A stretch of 64,000 bases of DNA from Eustoma russellianum (Eukaryota > Streptophyta > Magnoliopsida > Gentianales > Gentianaceae): contig AP025045.1 in NCBI GenBank assembly GCA_036186865.1, positions 20,231,382 through 20,295,381 of the forward strand, in the 5' to 3' direction. Each line of letters begins with the position of its first letter. Positions within the stretch are counted from its first letter, which is position 1. This document shows positions 44,416 through 57,499 of this stretch, piece after piece. The notes beneath the pieces were generated by a model. The model saw only the letters and a program-made list of their open reading frames with translations, was not told the origin of the DNA and ran no database searches. The position numbers were made by a program, and so were the translations under genes.

Positions 44416-45241
44416 TGTTGGGATTAATTCGCGATACGTGTGATGCGCAGCACGTTGATAAAGTTTATACGAATTAATCATAAGGTGGACGTTATGTATG
44501 ATAATATTATATGGCACCTATGTCACGTAATAATATTAATTGTTACGTAAAACATCCACACGTTAAGTGATCATCGGGTATACTCGTGGATGTATAGTGT
44601 GGTCTAAATGGAAACCCCGAATATGTAGACAGTCATATGGTCAGAGACCGCGATGGATGGGCTCAAAGTGCAACGACCATAAAGTTATGACATCTGGTCC
44701 CCGAGGGGCGACAACCCATGTGTGGCTAGTAGATAATTATTGGCACAATTATTAAATATTAAGGAAGATAAGGTTGGGTTTTAAATTCAGATTTAAATTT
44801 GAATTTAAGTTTAAATTTAAGTTTAAATTTAAGTCCTAACCTATCAGATCCTTCCATCCCCTCTATTTAAAGGAGGAGACTTCACCTCCTCAGATCATCA
44901 AATCAAAAAGGAAATAGACGCATACATTATGAAAAGAAAGAGCGTCTATTACAGTATATTAGAGGGAAGGTGTCCCAAGTTTTCTATAAAGCTCACACTG
45001 CCTAGCCTCTCCATCGGGTAAAGCACTGAATTGTTGAAACCAGTCAAGGGGTGTATCAGCAATTGGTGGGAGGTCATGAATCCTTGGATCACGCCAGATT
45101 CTTCATCAGCCGGAGCAGTTGCAGTATACTGTTCAGATTAACAACAGCAATGGAGCAAGGTATATTTTCCGTATTTTGTTACTTTGTCCATTGATTCGAT
45201 TAAACGGTCATATTCAGGGGTTTATTAAATTAAATCCAACA
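44416..45241 (+). repeat. 3' LTR of element E
   Basis: 826 bp. Relative to the 5' LTR it has about 25 substitutions and a 4-5 bp insertion near 45201 (TTAAACGGTC). The ATG-plus-donor motif ATGGAGCAAGGTATAT is conserved near 45151. Confidence 0.93.
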
Positions 45242-45590
45242 TTTCTCCCTTGGAGCAATTGAAATTTGTGTTCGTTATTGTTGTCTAATAAAAGGAATTA
45301 GCAGTTAAGGGTTTGCAAATCATGCAAATTTCTTGTGGGAGATGATCTGTTGAATCAACATGAGCGAAAATGAGGTGGAAAGGAGGTTGTGTAGTGGAGG
45401 TGCTCGACGGTGATGTCATGAAGTTAGAGGGGCTTTTTGTCATGGCCGGCTGTGGCTGAATTTTTGCTGAATTTGGATGGACTGTTTTTAAGTCATCTAG
45501 ATCAAACGTTTGTTCTGATATCGTATTTAATATGTAGATGAAATTCATTTTTATAGACACCTTCTATAAAATGATAGAATATTTCATTCT
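45242..45590. other. Unassigned DNA right of element E
   Basis: Continuation of the 28065-28626 locus. A minus-strand ORF of 91 codons (45285-45560; Ser/Thr/Pro-rich, MTKSPSNFMTSPSSTSTTQPP) is seen, without a recognised domain. No TE signature. Confidence 0.3.
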
Positions 45591-45745
45591 CATCATCATC
45601 CTGACCCAGTATATCACAACGACATCAAAAGCTATCGTTAGGGTCTGGGGAGGGTAAGTGGTAGGCAGACAATACCTCTATCCCAAGGGATAGAGAGTCT
45701 GCTTCCAATGAGACTCCCGGCTCTATATGTACCTGCATAAAGGTC
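45591..45745 (-). mobile_element. SINE-like fragment
   Basis: On the minus strand CTTACCCTCCCCAGACCCTA, an upstream CTCTATCCC-AA-GGGATAGAG hairpin (45677-45696), the downstream ATATACTGGGT and a short GATGATGATGAG tail reproduce the layout I know from the 3' half of widespread plant SINEs (AGGTAGAG hairpin, CCCTCCCCAGACCC, ACTGGGT, simple repeat tail). The tRNA-related 5' part is not clear and no convincing target duplication was found. Identification rests on memory of the family, not on a search. Confidence 0.5.
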
Positions 45746-45856
45746 ATAATAATATAGATTTGTTGATATTAAAGGTGGTAAACAGGTCGTGTTTCGTGTG
45801 TTGTGTTTTTCAAGTTTCGGGTATCAAAGTGCTAGATTCATATCTGGCCCGTTTTC

Positions 45857-48483
45857 AGTAGGACCTGTATAGCACCACTAGAAGGGGGTTGAATAGTGAG
45901 TGTAGAAAATTTGGTTTTTAAAAGTTGTTGACCCAAATTACTCACATCTGGAAACAGTTTATGTTTTTATATCCTGATTTGAATTATTTAAATGACCTAT
46001 TTCTAGACCTTCAAAAATTATGAAATTTTGTGAGGATGTACTCTCAGATGTTATGAGTGACTCACGGAAATGTCAAATTAAAACTCCCAGCCTAACCCTT
46101 TGAAAATACGTTTTTGGCCAGATTGCGCAAATCTGCCAGAAACTGTATTCTGAATTGAAAAATTTATTTCTATGAATTGGTAACTCTAAATGGTCTGAAA
46201 CTTTTATGATAAGACCCTCAAGATGTTTATTTTAATGGGTTGAAACAGGTTTTGAAAATTCTTTTGGGAAATATGTCAACCACGTTGATGTTCTCAACCT
46301 TTGCAAATCTGAAAATCAGATTACACTAGTCTCAGAATTATTAATGTTTGATTAACATATACTTATCCAAATGAGGTGAAACTTGCTCCAAATGAAAACT
46401 AGGACGTGTGGCTATGTTTTTGCAAAATTTTACACTTTTTGAAAATCGTTTACTATTTTTACCATTGCAATAAAATCGATGCAGAAAACTAGAAACCGAA
46501 AGTAAATTGTTGAAAAGTAAGAACACAAAGAATTTTATACTGGTTCCGTTAAAACAACCTAATCTAGTCTTCGAGGACAGCTTCCTCGGTTATCACTAAA
46601 CACAACAAACATCTTACCACAAGAATAACTGGAGTCAAATACTAACTCCACCTGTTTGCAATCACAATTAAGCAAATCAATCACGAACATCACCGATCAA
46701 ATGAAGGTTTGATCACATCTTGATCAACTTTTTACAAGAATGAACGTGTGTAGGTGGTATATCCAAAGCCTATATAATATGTGAAATATATAAATGATAG
46801 GCTTGAAACTAAGAAGAAGAGAAAGAAAAGAAGAAGTATAGAGTAGACTAGCTTTTTGCACTTGAGAGAATATGAATTGTTGCTTAGCTTTGTCTTGCAC
46901 ATCTTCTCCTTTTTATCATACTTTGGCCATCCCCTATGGCTTACTTCCTTCCTTGAGAATTGTCTTCTATGTCCTTGGAAGATTGCCTTGTGTAAGAGAT
47001 GACATAATCTTGCTTACTTGTTTAATATGATTGGAAAGATGACTTGTCCTTGCCTAGTTGTCACTTGTTGATTGGCCATCATTAGTCCACCTTGGCACCC
47101 TTGTAATGAGCTGTAAATTCTAAAAAAAAACTGAAAACATGTGCTAAAATTCTAGTCAAATAATTTCCATACAATCACATATCAATCCCCCTTCAATTTT
47201 GGAAGACAATTGAAGACAATTTAAGGGAAAAATCGGCCATCAATAGTAGACATGTGCTGAAATTTTCAGCATGTGTCTCTTTTAAATTCTTTCCTTATGT
47301 GGTGCCCTCTTTAATGTCACCAATCTTGTGTTGCATATCCTCCACCAATTGAAGTGTCAAATAAACTCCACCTTGGTTCCAACATAGATGTAGTAGGCGT
47401 GTAAAGAGGCTGCACATGTGCTGAAATTTTATTTTGGAAAGCTTTGTTAAATAATGCACAATATTTACACATATATGGTAAATAATAATCATCCCTATTT
47501 TGAATTTTCTAGAATACTTCAACATGTCTTGAATGTGTAAAAAGTGTCTAGATACATGTTACATCTATGGCAAAAATGTTCCATGTGTGTATGTTCGTAG
47601 AAAACCGAATTTTCGACTTTCGCCGATTATGCGATTTTTCTCCGATTAATTTCAAACTTCTTACACATGTAATATATATTATGTCACACATAATATACAT
47701 AAAATGAAGTGTGCATTCAGTTATAGCGGCTGATGAAAAACATCCCACGTGTAAACAATAAAGTTGAATTTGAATTCTCTACAAATCTAAGCCAAATTGT
47801 GGATGATTTGTGTGTGCCAACATGGTATGACTTAGTGGCTGATTGTGATATGTGAGCCACGAAATTTTAAAGTATTTTTGATGTATATAGGCTGGCCATC
47901 TTTATATGGCAAGTACGTGACGTGTTGCTGAAGTTTCGATAGTCACCCAATACGACAATTTCTCGATTTTTGGCCTTGTAACATGTCGTTATAATTTTGA
48001 CGTCACCATGAATTATACCATATGATATAATACCGGAATATACTCATAAATATAAGGCGTATATATTGGTGTGACGTCAACGTACGTTTATAATATACGT
48101 GAAGTATCGGTGGTACGCTGGAATATACGTATATAGTGCCTTTTAAAAAAATATAGATATATATATTAAATATTTATATGGCATGTCAATTAAAGAGGAT
48201 GAGGAGAATTTCCATTTCCAATTTGTTGCCATATAGCTCTCTCCAAATATGTCCTGATTTAATGAACTAGTTAGTTCATTAACTTAAGCACTTCACTTAT
48301 GACACCTAAAAATAGTATAAAGACAACAAATGTTTGCCATATGATGTAAGCTTTAATGCTTCATGGCTTGTTAGTACGGTTTTTATCACATAAATATGTC
48401 AAGCAAAATTTATTCATGCATTTCGTATGCACGTAACATTTAAATCATGCATTTGTAAATCACTCAAACCCTTTTTCTCAACA
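45857..48483 (-). repeat. 3' LTR of element A
   Basis: 2627 bp, beginning (plus) AGTAGGACCTGTATAGCACC, where the other LTR has TGTAGGACC, and ending TTTTTCTCAACA. It contains TGACGTCA at 47998-48005 and TGACGTCAACGTACG at 48072-48086. Confidence 0.9.
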
Positions 48484-48497
48484 ATCTCTCCCTTTTG
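48484..48497 (-). promoter_or_regulatory. Polypurine tract of element A
   Basis: Plus ATCTCTCCCTTTTG, i.e. minus CAAAAGGGAGAGAT, immediately before the 3' LTR. Confidence 0.75.
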
Positions 48498-48779
48498 ATG
48501 ATTTGCAAAATAACATTGATTCATGATTTAAATGTGGTCGCTCTCCCTCCAATTAAGAGGAAATTTAAAATTTGAATTTTGAATTTCATATCGTCGTGCT
48601 CCCCCTTAAATAATGCTTCTCTCTCCCTCTTAAATCATGCTTTTCTCTCCCCCTTTATTTTGTAAATGTCATCAATAGACCAAGTAAGAATGGAAGAAAA
48701 TATCAGTTTATAACATATCAATGGAACTCATGCATTTTTAGTGCGTACTTAAGGGTTATTTATTCAACCCTTTGCAAAT

Positions 48780-50584
48780 GTACCTTTTGGTACCTAAACT
48801 TGGATGACCTTCCTCGGTCTTACAAAAGGTGAGAAAAGAGATGAAGCAGCAACATAATAAATTTTAGATGGAAATCCGTTTGGTATATGGCCGAGAATGC
48901 CATCATGCTCATGATAAGATTTTTGTTTCTGATATGCCTTTGTGTTAGTGTGCATAGTGCATGATCTAGATGCATTTGTGTTGTATGAATGTCGTGTATG
49001 CATTAATGGTTTCCTTTCATATCCATACGGCACATGATTATATTTCATATGAGATGAAAAAGAAGAAGTACGATGAGATATAATGGATTATACACTAGAC
49101 ATCTTCTTAGGCCGTGCAGTTGCATGCAGTTTCTTAGATGAAGATAAAATAAAAATTTTTGACTTGTTTTGTACTTTATTATCTTCAATGTATCCTAATC
49201 CGATTTTATCGCTTTCATGCTTTTGGGAAGAAATGAGACGATCTAGCATTCTCGTACCCGAATCGAATTGTTTTACTGTCTTTTCTAAATCCGCGTTTCT
49301 TGATTTCAAATTTGAAATCTCGACTTTCATCTCCGTTTTCTCAGATGTTAAGGAGGAAATCTCAGATTTTAATGAATTTATCATGCAAGATGACTCTTCT
49401 TTTGAATTATTTAATTGAGATACAAGATTCGAGTTAGAAGATTCTAACAATTTCTTGCCTTCAATTAAACGTTTCTTTTCTTTTGCAAGAGCCTTAGAAA
49501 ACTTATGCAACTCAAGATATTGACAAAATAAATCATCATAAGAAGGCTCAGAATCAGAATCAGAGTTAGAAGATACCTCATTTGATGCCTTGGATGTAAA
49601 GCATACTAATCTCGTTTCTTCTTCGGTTCCTTCAGTCTCAGAATCGGACAGTCATATGATCGGTGTCCAAGTTTTTCACATCCATATCACTTTATATATT
49701 TATTTTTATTTCTTTGATTCTTAGATGAAGTATGCTTAGGTTTGTCTTTAAGCGATTTTCTCATTATCTTTCTTAATATTTTAGCCAACGTGATTAGATC
49801 TTCATTATCGAAATCTGTGTCACTATCATCTACGCGATCATAAGAAGTAGAAACGTATTCGATTGATATAAATGCTATAACCTTATCTTGTTTAGAAGTA
49901 AATTCAAAATTTCTTAGAGTAAGTTTGTTTTTATATACCTTTAATGATCCGATTAATTCCTCCATTTTTATTGATCTTGTTTCCTTACTCTCTTCGATCA
50001 CCGTAATTTTAGGATCCCATTCGGATGGGAGGCTCCTTAGCATCTTTTGTACCTTTTCCTGTGTAGAAAAATGCTTTTCCAAGAGACTCAAGAAAGTTGT
50101 AAATGTTAGTCAAGCATAAATCCATATCAACAATAGATTCATTTGGCAATAACTTGAAAGATTCAAGAGTAGATATAAGCATGTTTATCTTGGACTCTTT
50201 GACTTGACTAGTACCTTTATGTTTCATGTCAAGAATTCTCCACATCTCTTGGGCACTAGAGCAATTTGACACATAACTCAATTCACTTTCACTTAAACCA
50301 TTTAGAAGGAGTTGCATAGCCTTAGTATTCATACTTAATCTCTTTTTATCGTCTACGGTATACTCTTGCTTAGGTTTTACAACTTCTAATGTAACGCCAT
50401 AAATCGTAGTTATTTTAGACAGAATAAAAGGACCATCTTCTATGATGGACCATAAGTCTATATCGATAGCCATAAAGAAAAGTTTCATTCTAAGTTTCCA
50501 TTGTATAAAAAACTCACTGTCGAAAAGAGAAGGCCTTACGCTTGACATTCTTTCTTGCTCGATTTTACAACTAGTGGATACCAT
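48780..50584 (-). pseudogene. gag: Element A gag, broken
   Basis: It starts MVSTSCKIEQERMSSVRPSLFDSEFF at 50584 and runs open for 191 codons (IQWKLRMKLFFMAIDIDLWSIIEDGPFIL is typical SIRE-type gag), then frameshifts near 50040 into a frame ending near 49687. A zinc knuckle follows at about 49640-49680 (YGCEKLGHRSYDCP), but its first Cys codon is a stop. Then comes a strongly heptad-patterned coiled coil (49510-49088, LVSQLNNSK...ISSLTSEKTEMKVEISNLKSRNADLEKTV). A degenerate His/Tyr-rich tail at 49048-48780 ends near VPKG. No pol follows before the purine tract. The coil is a feature of SIRE-lineage gags. Confidence 0.8.
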
Positions 50585-50626
50585 CTCACAAAGATCGTTG
50601 GATCCTCTTGTAGTGAGTGTGCATAT

Positions 50627-50638
50627 GCTATGATACCA
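50627..50638 (-). promoter_or_regulatory. Primer-binding site of element A, one mismatch
   Basis: Plus GCTATGATACCA against consensus GCTCTGATACCA (initiator tRNA-Met complement), two bases before the LTR start TGTAGGACC at 50641. Confidence 0.8.
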
Positions 50639-51351
50639 CTTGTAGGACCTGTATAGAACTACTAGAAGGGGGATTGAATAGTGAGTGCAGAAAATTTGGT
50701 TTTTAAAATTTTTTGACCCAAATTACTCACTTCTGAAAACAGTTTCTATCTTCAGATCCTGATTTGATTTATTTAAATTACCTAGTTGTAGACCTCCAAA
50801 AATTATGAAATTTGGTGAGGATGTACTCTCTGGTGTTATGAGTGGCTCATGAAAATTTCAAATTACTACTCCAATCCAAACCCTATGAAAATACGTTTCT
50901 GGTCAGATTGTGCAACTGTCAGAAACTGTACTCCAAATTGAAAATTTATTCCTATTAATTGGTAACTCTAAATGGTCTGAAAATGTTATGATAAGACCCT
51001 CAAGATGTGTATTTTAATGTTTTGAAACAGCCTTTGAAAATTCCTTTGGAAAATATATCAACCACACTGATGTTCTCAACCTTTGCAAATCAAAAAATTA
51101 GATTGCAGTAGTCTCAGAAATATTAACGTTTGATTAACTTATACTTATCTAAATAATGTGAAACTTGTGCCAAATGAAAATTCGGACGTCTAGCTATGTT
51201 TCTGCAAAATTTTATGATTTTTGGAATTTTTTTCCTATTTTTATCGTTGCAATGAAATCAATGCAGAAAACTGAAAGCTGAAAGTAAAGTGCTGAAGAGT
51301 AAGAACACCAAGAATTTTATACTGGTTCGGTTAAAACAACCTAATCTAGTC

Positions 51352-53938
51352 TGTTGGACCGTGCACCTGCAATAAACACCACTAGAGAGAGATTGAATAA
51401 TGGTTAATGGAAATTACACTACGACCCTTGATTAAAATCCGCTTTGAAAATAGTTTCTGAGACCACCTCAGATTCAGAATCCGTTTTTGAAAAGTTCAAA
51501 AATCCTTGTACACAACTCCAAAAATTATGAAAATTTCTAGAGCTTAACTTCAATGTCTTAAAAAGTCTCTGTCCAGAACTCAGATAAAAATAAGATCTTT
51601 GGCCTTTCAAACAAATAACATGATTCAGATGGTCAATCTGGACGGAATTGGACAAAATGTTACTGAAATTGGAAAATGTGTTTCTCTTTGAATACTTAAC
51701 CAAAAAGGTTGATCTTTATGTCATAACACTCCTTAGAATGTCTAGTTTATGTTCCTAAAAGGCCCTGACCTTAAACAACTCTTGGTTAAAACAGAATTCA
51801 AGTTTTCTCAAATCTGGTCAGATTGCAGTCAAATTGGAGCAGTTATCTTGCAACAACTGAAAAACTAATTTTCTCTTGCTCAAATCAAGTGATTCTTGTT
51901 GAAAATGAAAGGTCACAGTATGAAGTATAACTCCACAAAAAACCACAAATTCGGAGAGTGTTTAGCTATTTTTTCAAACTGTGAGAAGTTGTGTGAAATT
52001 TGTAGTGAAAAACGGGCAAAAAACAGAAAAATGTAAAGAAGACAAGAGCACCAAGGATTTATCTTGGTTAGATCGATGTGGCCTACTCCAATCCCAAGGA
52101 ACACCTTTCCTTGGATAGCACTATGGTATGAACTAAATCACAACAAGAACCAAGCTTGATCCTTGGGTTAAACATCAACCCTATTCAACACTTGGATGAA
52201 CACCGCTATGCAACTCTTGGTTGCAACACCTCTATCTGTTATTGATGTAGCCTTATAGATTTGGCTAATCAATCTTACAAATGAGACACAAGAGGCTTGT
52301 AGCTCTAAAACAAATATCACAAGAACACCTTGGCTACAAAAAATGAAACAAGAATGAGGAGAAGAAGATAGCAAGACAATTCAACTTTTTCTTTTCAAGC
52401 GTGTTCTTCTTCTTCACCTTTGCCTCCTACTTATAGTGTGAAATGGCTTTTGAAGATAAGAACTCTTATGTGTCACCATCTTAATCATCAATGATTAAGT
52501 GTCTTAACATCATTGGTTGACCACATAAATATCTTGCACACTTGGCAAAATGATACAATACAATTGGTCATCCTTTGTACACATATTGGCCAAAATTGTG
52601 ACTAGAAAATTGACTTGGAATTGTCTTGAAAAGTAGAGATAATACCAAAGGATAATGCCACCAACAAAACCACAACTCCTTGGCAAGATAATAGGCATGT
52701 GATGGCTGAAAATTCTGAATAATTCAGCCGTTATCTTCCTGTAGCCGTTGGCTACTATTTCAAAAGTTTCCTAGTTGGCTTCTTTTTGGTTGGTCCACTT
52801 GTTACCAAGTCATAAAATGAGTACACCATCATTTTCACCTGTATATACACGTTTTGGAGGCTTTATATATGTGTATCAACTCAGATTTTTGGAGAAGAAA
52901 TCAACAAATAATCGTTGACAAGATTATGTCAACATATAACACAAAAATTCTCTCTTTTTCTCCTTATATGTTGTGATAAATTTCACAACTTTAACACCTT
53001 TAAATTCTATGAAAAATGATGATTGAGACTCTCCAATAATATATATAAGAAGGTCTTCACAAAAAAAAAATAGAATGTGACATCAATATCCGTCACTTAT
53101 CCTGCTATCGTCGATAATATCACCAAATGAGAGAATAAGAAAGAAAAACACCAAATAATCTTCAAGATAATCGTAAATGAGCTTCAGAATGAAGATAATA
53201 ATATACTCAAGAGATTCCTTGAGTCAAAATACCAAAACTGCCCATAGGGGTAAAATGACCAAAATGCCCCTGGTGAGAGAAAACTCCAAAAATGCCCCGG
53301 ATGGTCAGAAATAAATATAATGACACCTTTGTGATGATAAGTATAATATTAATGTGTCCTTGAAACATTTTCACCATGTCAAGTTCCTAAAAATCTCAAA
53401 ATACCAATTTTGCCCCTTTTTGGTAAGTTGTAGAAACTTCTGAGGCACATTATTCGCAAGACATTCATATTTATCAAAATCACATAATAACCATATAATA
53501 AACATATATTAATCATATACAAATGAAAACAACCATTTTATCATATTTTAGAAAAATATTTCTAAAAACCCAAGACTTCGATCGATCGAAGTGCCTCAGC
53601 TTCAGAGATCGATGTCTCACTGTGAGTTTCAGAGTTTATCTCTCACTTACATCGATCGATCGAAGTGAGGGTTCGATGTATATCGATAGATCGGTGTGTC
53701 TTAGGTTTAGAAATCGATGTCTCATAGTAAGGTCTTGGTTTTTCTCTACCTTACATAGATCGATCGATGTGAGGGATCGAAGCACATCGATCGATCGAAG
53801 TGCAACAACCTGAGAGATTGATGTCATTTTTCTCAAATTTTTCAACTCTTAACCATTTATAACACCATGTGTGACCGTTTTATGTATCCACCATTTAAAA
53901 TCGTGGCCTTGAAAATTATCCAAACATATTTCTCAACA
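51352..53938 (-). repeat. 3' LTR of element B
   Basis: 2587 bp with TG...CA ends, a TATA-like box on the minus strand near 52430, and the ATCGATCGAT block at 53577-53830. Confidence 0.9.
53577..53830. repeat. ATCGATCGAT near-palindrome cluster, element B 3' LTR
   Basis: Five or more near-palindromes of the form CTTCGATCGATCGAAGTG or CATAGATCGATCGATGTG, with GAGATCGATGTCTCA spacers. Inverted copy of the 618-882 block. Confidence 0.8.
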
Positions 53939-53954
53939 TTCTCCCCTTTTTGAA
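53939..53954 (-). promoter_or_regulatory. Polypurine tract of element B
   Basis: Plus TTCTCCCCTTTTTGAA, i.e. minus TTCAAAAAGGGGAGAA, directly adjoining the 3' LTR. Confidence 0.8.
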
Positions 53955-54339
53955 CGATTTTCAAAATAACTTAACATGATTTTAATGTCACAACTCTTTA
54001 ACAATCATTTGTCACATATTTATCAATTTTATACCAATTTAATTGTTTTGAAAACATCACCAATTACCACTTTGTTTCATCAATTGTATACCAATTGTCT
54101 TCAAACCCTCAAATCTCATGTTTTTAACATATGTTCTCATGTGCTCCCCCTCAACTTATACTCTCCCCCTTAATCTATGCTCAAAACTTATACCAACTGA
54201 AACTTAACACATAAGGCTTAACAACTAAAATCACGTTCTTATTGTATCTCCCTCTTTATTTTGCAAATCATGCAAAAGATAGAACTATGCAATTGTATCG
54301 TAAGTCATCATACCTAACTTAGCTCATAAGTTTTCAAAA

Positions 54340-57300
54340 GTGGCTTGATTAAGGGGTTTGGTGAAGATGTCAGCTATTTGATGATTAGTTCTTACATGAT
54401 CTATTGTTATGTCCCCATTTTGAACATGATCTCAAAGGAAATGATATCTTACCTCAACGTGTTTGGCCTTAGAATGAAGTACCGGATTCCGAGAAAGATT
54501 GATCGCACTTGTGCTATCGTAGAATATTGGAGTCGTATTCATTTTAATACCGAAATCACTAAGTTGTTGTTCAAGCCAAAGTATTTGGATAGTGCATAAG
54601 CTTAAGGCTTTATACTCGGCTTCGGTGGTAGAGAGAGTTACACTAGCTTGCTTTTTATAAAACCAAGAGATCAAGTTGGTTCCTATGAATTGACAAGTTC
54701 CACTAGTGGATCTTCTATCTAGTTTGCAACCACCATAAATAGCATTATTATAAGCATGCAGTTCCAACTTAGCGCTTCTATCATATCAAAGTCCTAAGTG
54801 AGGTGTGTGTTTAAGATATCTAAAGATCTTTTTCACTGCATTGTAATGAGATACCTTAGGACATGATTGAAACCTAGCACATATACATACATTAACCATG
54901 ATATCAGGTCTTGTTGCGATTAAATATAACAATGATCCAATCATAGACCTATAAAGTGTGTCATCAAAAGGTTTACCATTTTCATCTTTGTCTAGTTTGG
55001 TGCTAACGCTCATAGGTGTAGGTGTAGGTTTCAACCCTTCAAAGCCAAACTTCTTAATCATATCATTGATATACTTAAGTTGGCTAATGTGGATTCCTTG
55101 AGGGTTTGTTTGATTTGAAGTCCTAAGAAATAATTCAACTCGCCTACCATTGACATTTCAAATTCTGACTTCATACACTCTTCGAAGTCTTTTACTAAGG
55201 TAGGGTTGGTTGAACCAAAGATATTATCATTTACATATATTTGAACTGTTAACAAGTCATTATCTTTTCCTTTTAGAAATAATGTATTGTCTATGGTCCC
55301 CCTTTGATAATTATTTGCAATAAGAAAGTTTGCAAATCTATCGTACCAAGCTCTTGGAGCTTGTTTCAAACCATATAAAGCTTTCTTAAGCTTGTACACA
55401 TGGTTAGGATTCTTTGGATCTTCAAATCCAGGGGGTTGTTTGGCAAACACCTCTTCTTGGATGTATCCATTCAAGAATGCACTCTTAACATCGATTTGGA
55501 AGAGTTTAATGTTGCTTAGACTTGCAATAGCAAGTAACAATCTAATTGCTTCTAGTCGTGCAACAGGTGCAAAAGTTTCTTCATAATCTATTCCTTCTTG
55601 TTGATTATAACGTTGTGCGACGAGCCTAGCCTTATTTCGTGTGACGTTTCCTTGTTCGTCCTTTTGATTCCTAAATACCTATTTAATTCCTATTATAGAC
55701 TTATTTTCAGGTTTAGGTACTAAGTCCCACACACTGTTCCTGGTGAATTAGTTTAATTCCTCATGGATGGCATCTATCCAAGATATATCACCTAAGGCTT
55801 CTTTAACATTCTTAGGTTCTAAGTGTGAGAGTAAGCTATGTCCTTCAGGTTGACTTATGTTTCTATGTGTTCTAACCCCAACACTTGGATCCCCAATAAT
55901 TAACTATTTAGGGTGTTTATGTTTATCTTTTATAAGCCACCAGTTCCTGGGTTGACTAGGTTCACCCTTATCTTGTTCAAATGTTTTGTTAGTGTGAACA
56001 TTGTCGTATATTTGTTGGTTCTAGATGATAACATACTGGCTCAAGTAATACATCATTATCATCAAACATATTTTCAACATTATTTTCATGTTTATGTTGA
56101 GTTTTATCACTAACTTCAAAGCATGCATTTTCATTGAATTTCACATGTATAGATTCAATTATTTTTCTAGATGCAGGATTGTAACACCTATATGCTCTTG
56201 AATTAGTTGAATAACTAACAAATATACATTCAATAGACTTTTGTTCAAATTTATCTAGATTATCCTTAGTGTTCAAGAAAAAACACTTGCAACCAAAAAA
56301 TCTAAGATGATCTACCTTAGGTTGCCTATTATTTAATAATTTATAAGGTGTTTTATTTAATTTCTTTCTAATAAAAAGCGTATTTATTATATAACATGCA
56401 CAATTTACAGCTTCAGCTCATAAATATTTAGGTACTTTGTTTTCACACAACATTGTCCTAGCAATTTCTTAAATTGTTCTATTTTTACATTCAACAACTC
56501 CATTAAGTTGTGGTGTTCTAGGTGGTGAGAATTCATGTTTTATTCCATATAATTCACAAAACTTGATTACATCTTTGTTTCTAAATTCTCCACCTCTATC
56601 ACTCCTAATTCTTTTAACATGTTCTTCATAAAGATTTTCGAGTTGCTTGATAAGAGTTTTGATTGCCAATGGAGCATTGTCTTTGTGTGTTAAGAACAAT
56701 GTCCATGTGTATCGTGAGTAATCATCTACTATGACACACACATAGTAGTGTCCACCTAGATTTCTTGTTCTACTTGGACCAAATAAGTCTAAGTGAAGCA
56801 ATTCTAGTACATGATTAGTACTCACTTCATGTTTTGGTTTTAATGTTTCTTTAATATATTTTCCTTTAATACAAGTTTCACAACATTGAAAATTACCTAA
56901 GTCTAACTTAGGCATGCCTCTAATTAAATTCTTCTTAGATAACTTTTCAATTGTTGAAATTCCTATAGGGCCTAGTCGTCTATGCCATAAATTTACATCT
57001 AGGTCATGTGATATTAAACACTTAACCTTAGCATGTATCATGTTATTTAGTGATAGTATGTAAATGTTAACATCCCTATTTTCTTTTACTACAATTTCTC
57101 CTTTTTCATTAGTTATATCACAAGAATCAGGGAGAAAAGAAACATAATAACCAGAATCTATAAGTTGCGAAATACTTAATAAGTTGTAAGAAAGATTTCT
57201 TACTAACAACACATTTCATATTTAAAATGTGTTAGGGTCCCCAATTGTTCCTTTCCCAACAACTTTTCCTTTGTTGTTGTCACCGAATGTCACCTTTCCT

Positions 57301-57400
57301 CCATTCTCGATATGTTCCAACTCGGTGAATAATTTGGGGTTGCCCGTCATATGTCTTGAACATCCACTGTCTAAAAACCATTTGGTTTTTAGCTTCTTTG
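54340..57400 (-). pseudogene. pol: Element B pol remnant
   Basis: From right to left: protease KWFLDSGCSRHMTG (about 57347-57384), a 247-codon frame (57212-56469) with LLSISQL, GAG-pre-integrase (WHRRLG...CETCIKGK) and integrase text HLDLFGPS, VDDYSRYTW, SDRGGEF and QLNGVVECKNRT, then an integrase C-terminal piece (56276-55989), RT (55540-54786) with IDVKSAFLNGYIQEEVF, YGLKQAPRAWYD and IYVNDNIFGS, and RNase H (54767-54432; STTEAEYKAL). The RT catalytic box is YVND, not YVDD. Stops and frameshifts separate each block. Sequence style is SIRE/Maximus-like. Confidence 0.87.
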
Positions 57401-57499
57401 ACTTTGCATCCTTCCTGCATTCCTTGCGATTTTCCTACAATGGAGACAAAGTTTTAGGTGCCCTTTACTTGGATCATTGAATGTTAGGGGCACTATCCT

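Larger units (their letters stand above)
28627..45241 (+). mobile_element. Copia element E, full-length, with element F nested inside
   Basis: LTRs at 28627-29447 and 44416-45241 begin TGTTG(T/G)GATTAATTCGCG and end TTAAATCCAACA. Flanks TTACT (28622-28626) and TTTCT (45242-45246) are a target duplication with one mismatch. Primer site TGGTATCAGAGC (29450-29461), a 2.1 kb leader, gag, protease, integrase, RT, RNase H and a purine tract (AAGTGGGAGAT) before the 3' LTR complete a Ty1/copia layout. I counted about 25 LTR differences in some 820 bp (about 3%). Element F sits inside pol at a GCTAT duplication. Without F the element would be about 8.1 kb. Confidence 0.93.

Noticed and set aside
49083..49418. 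Plus-strand ORF of 111 codons, apparently hydrophobic/Phe-Ser-rich
   Set aside because: It is the antisense of the coiled-coil part of element A gag (49510-49088). The minus-strand heptads explain it.
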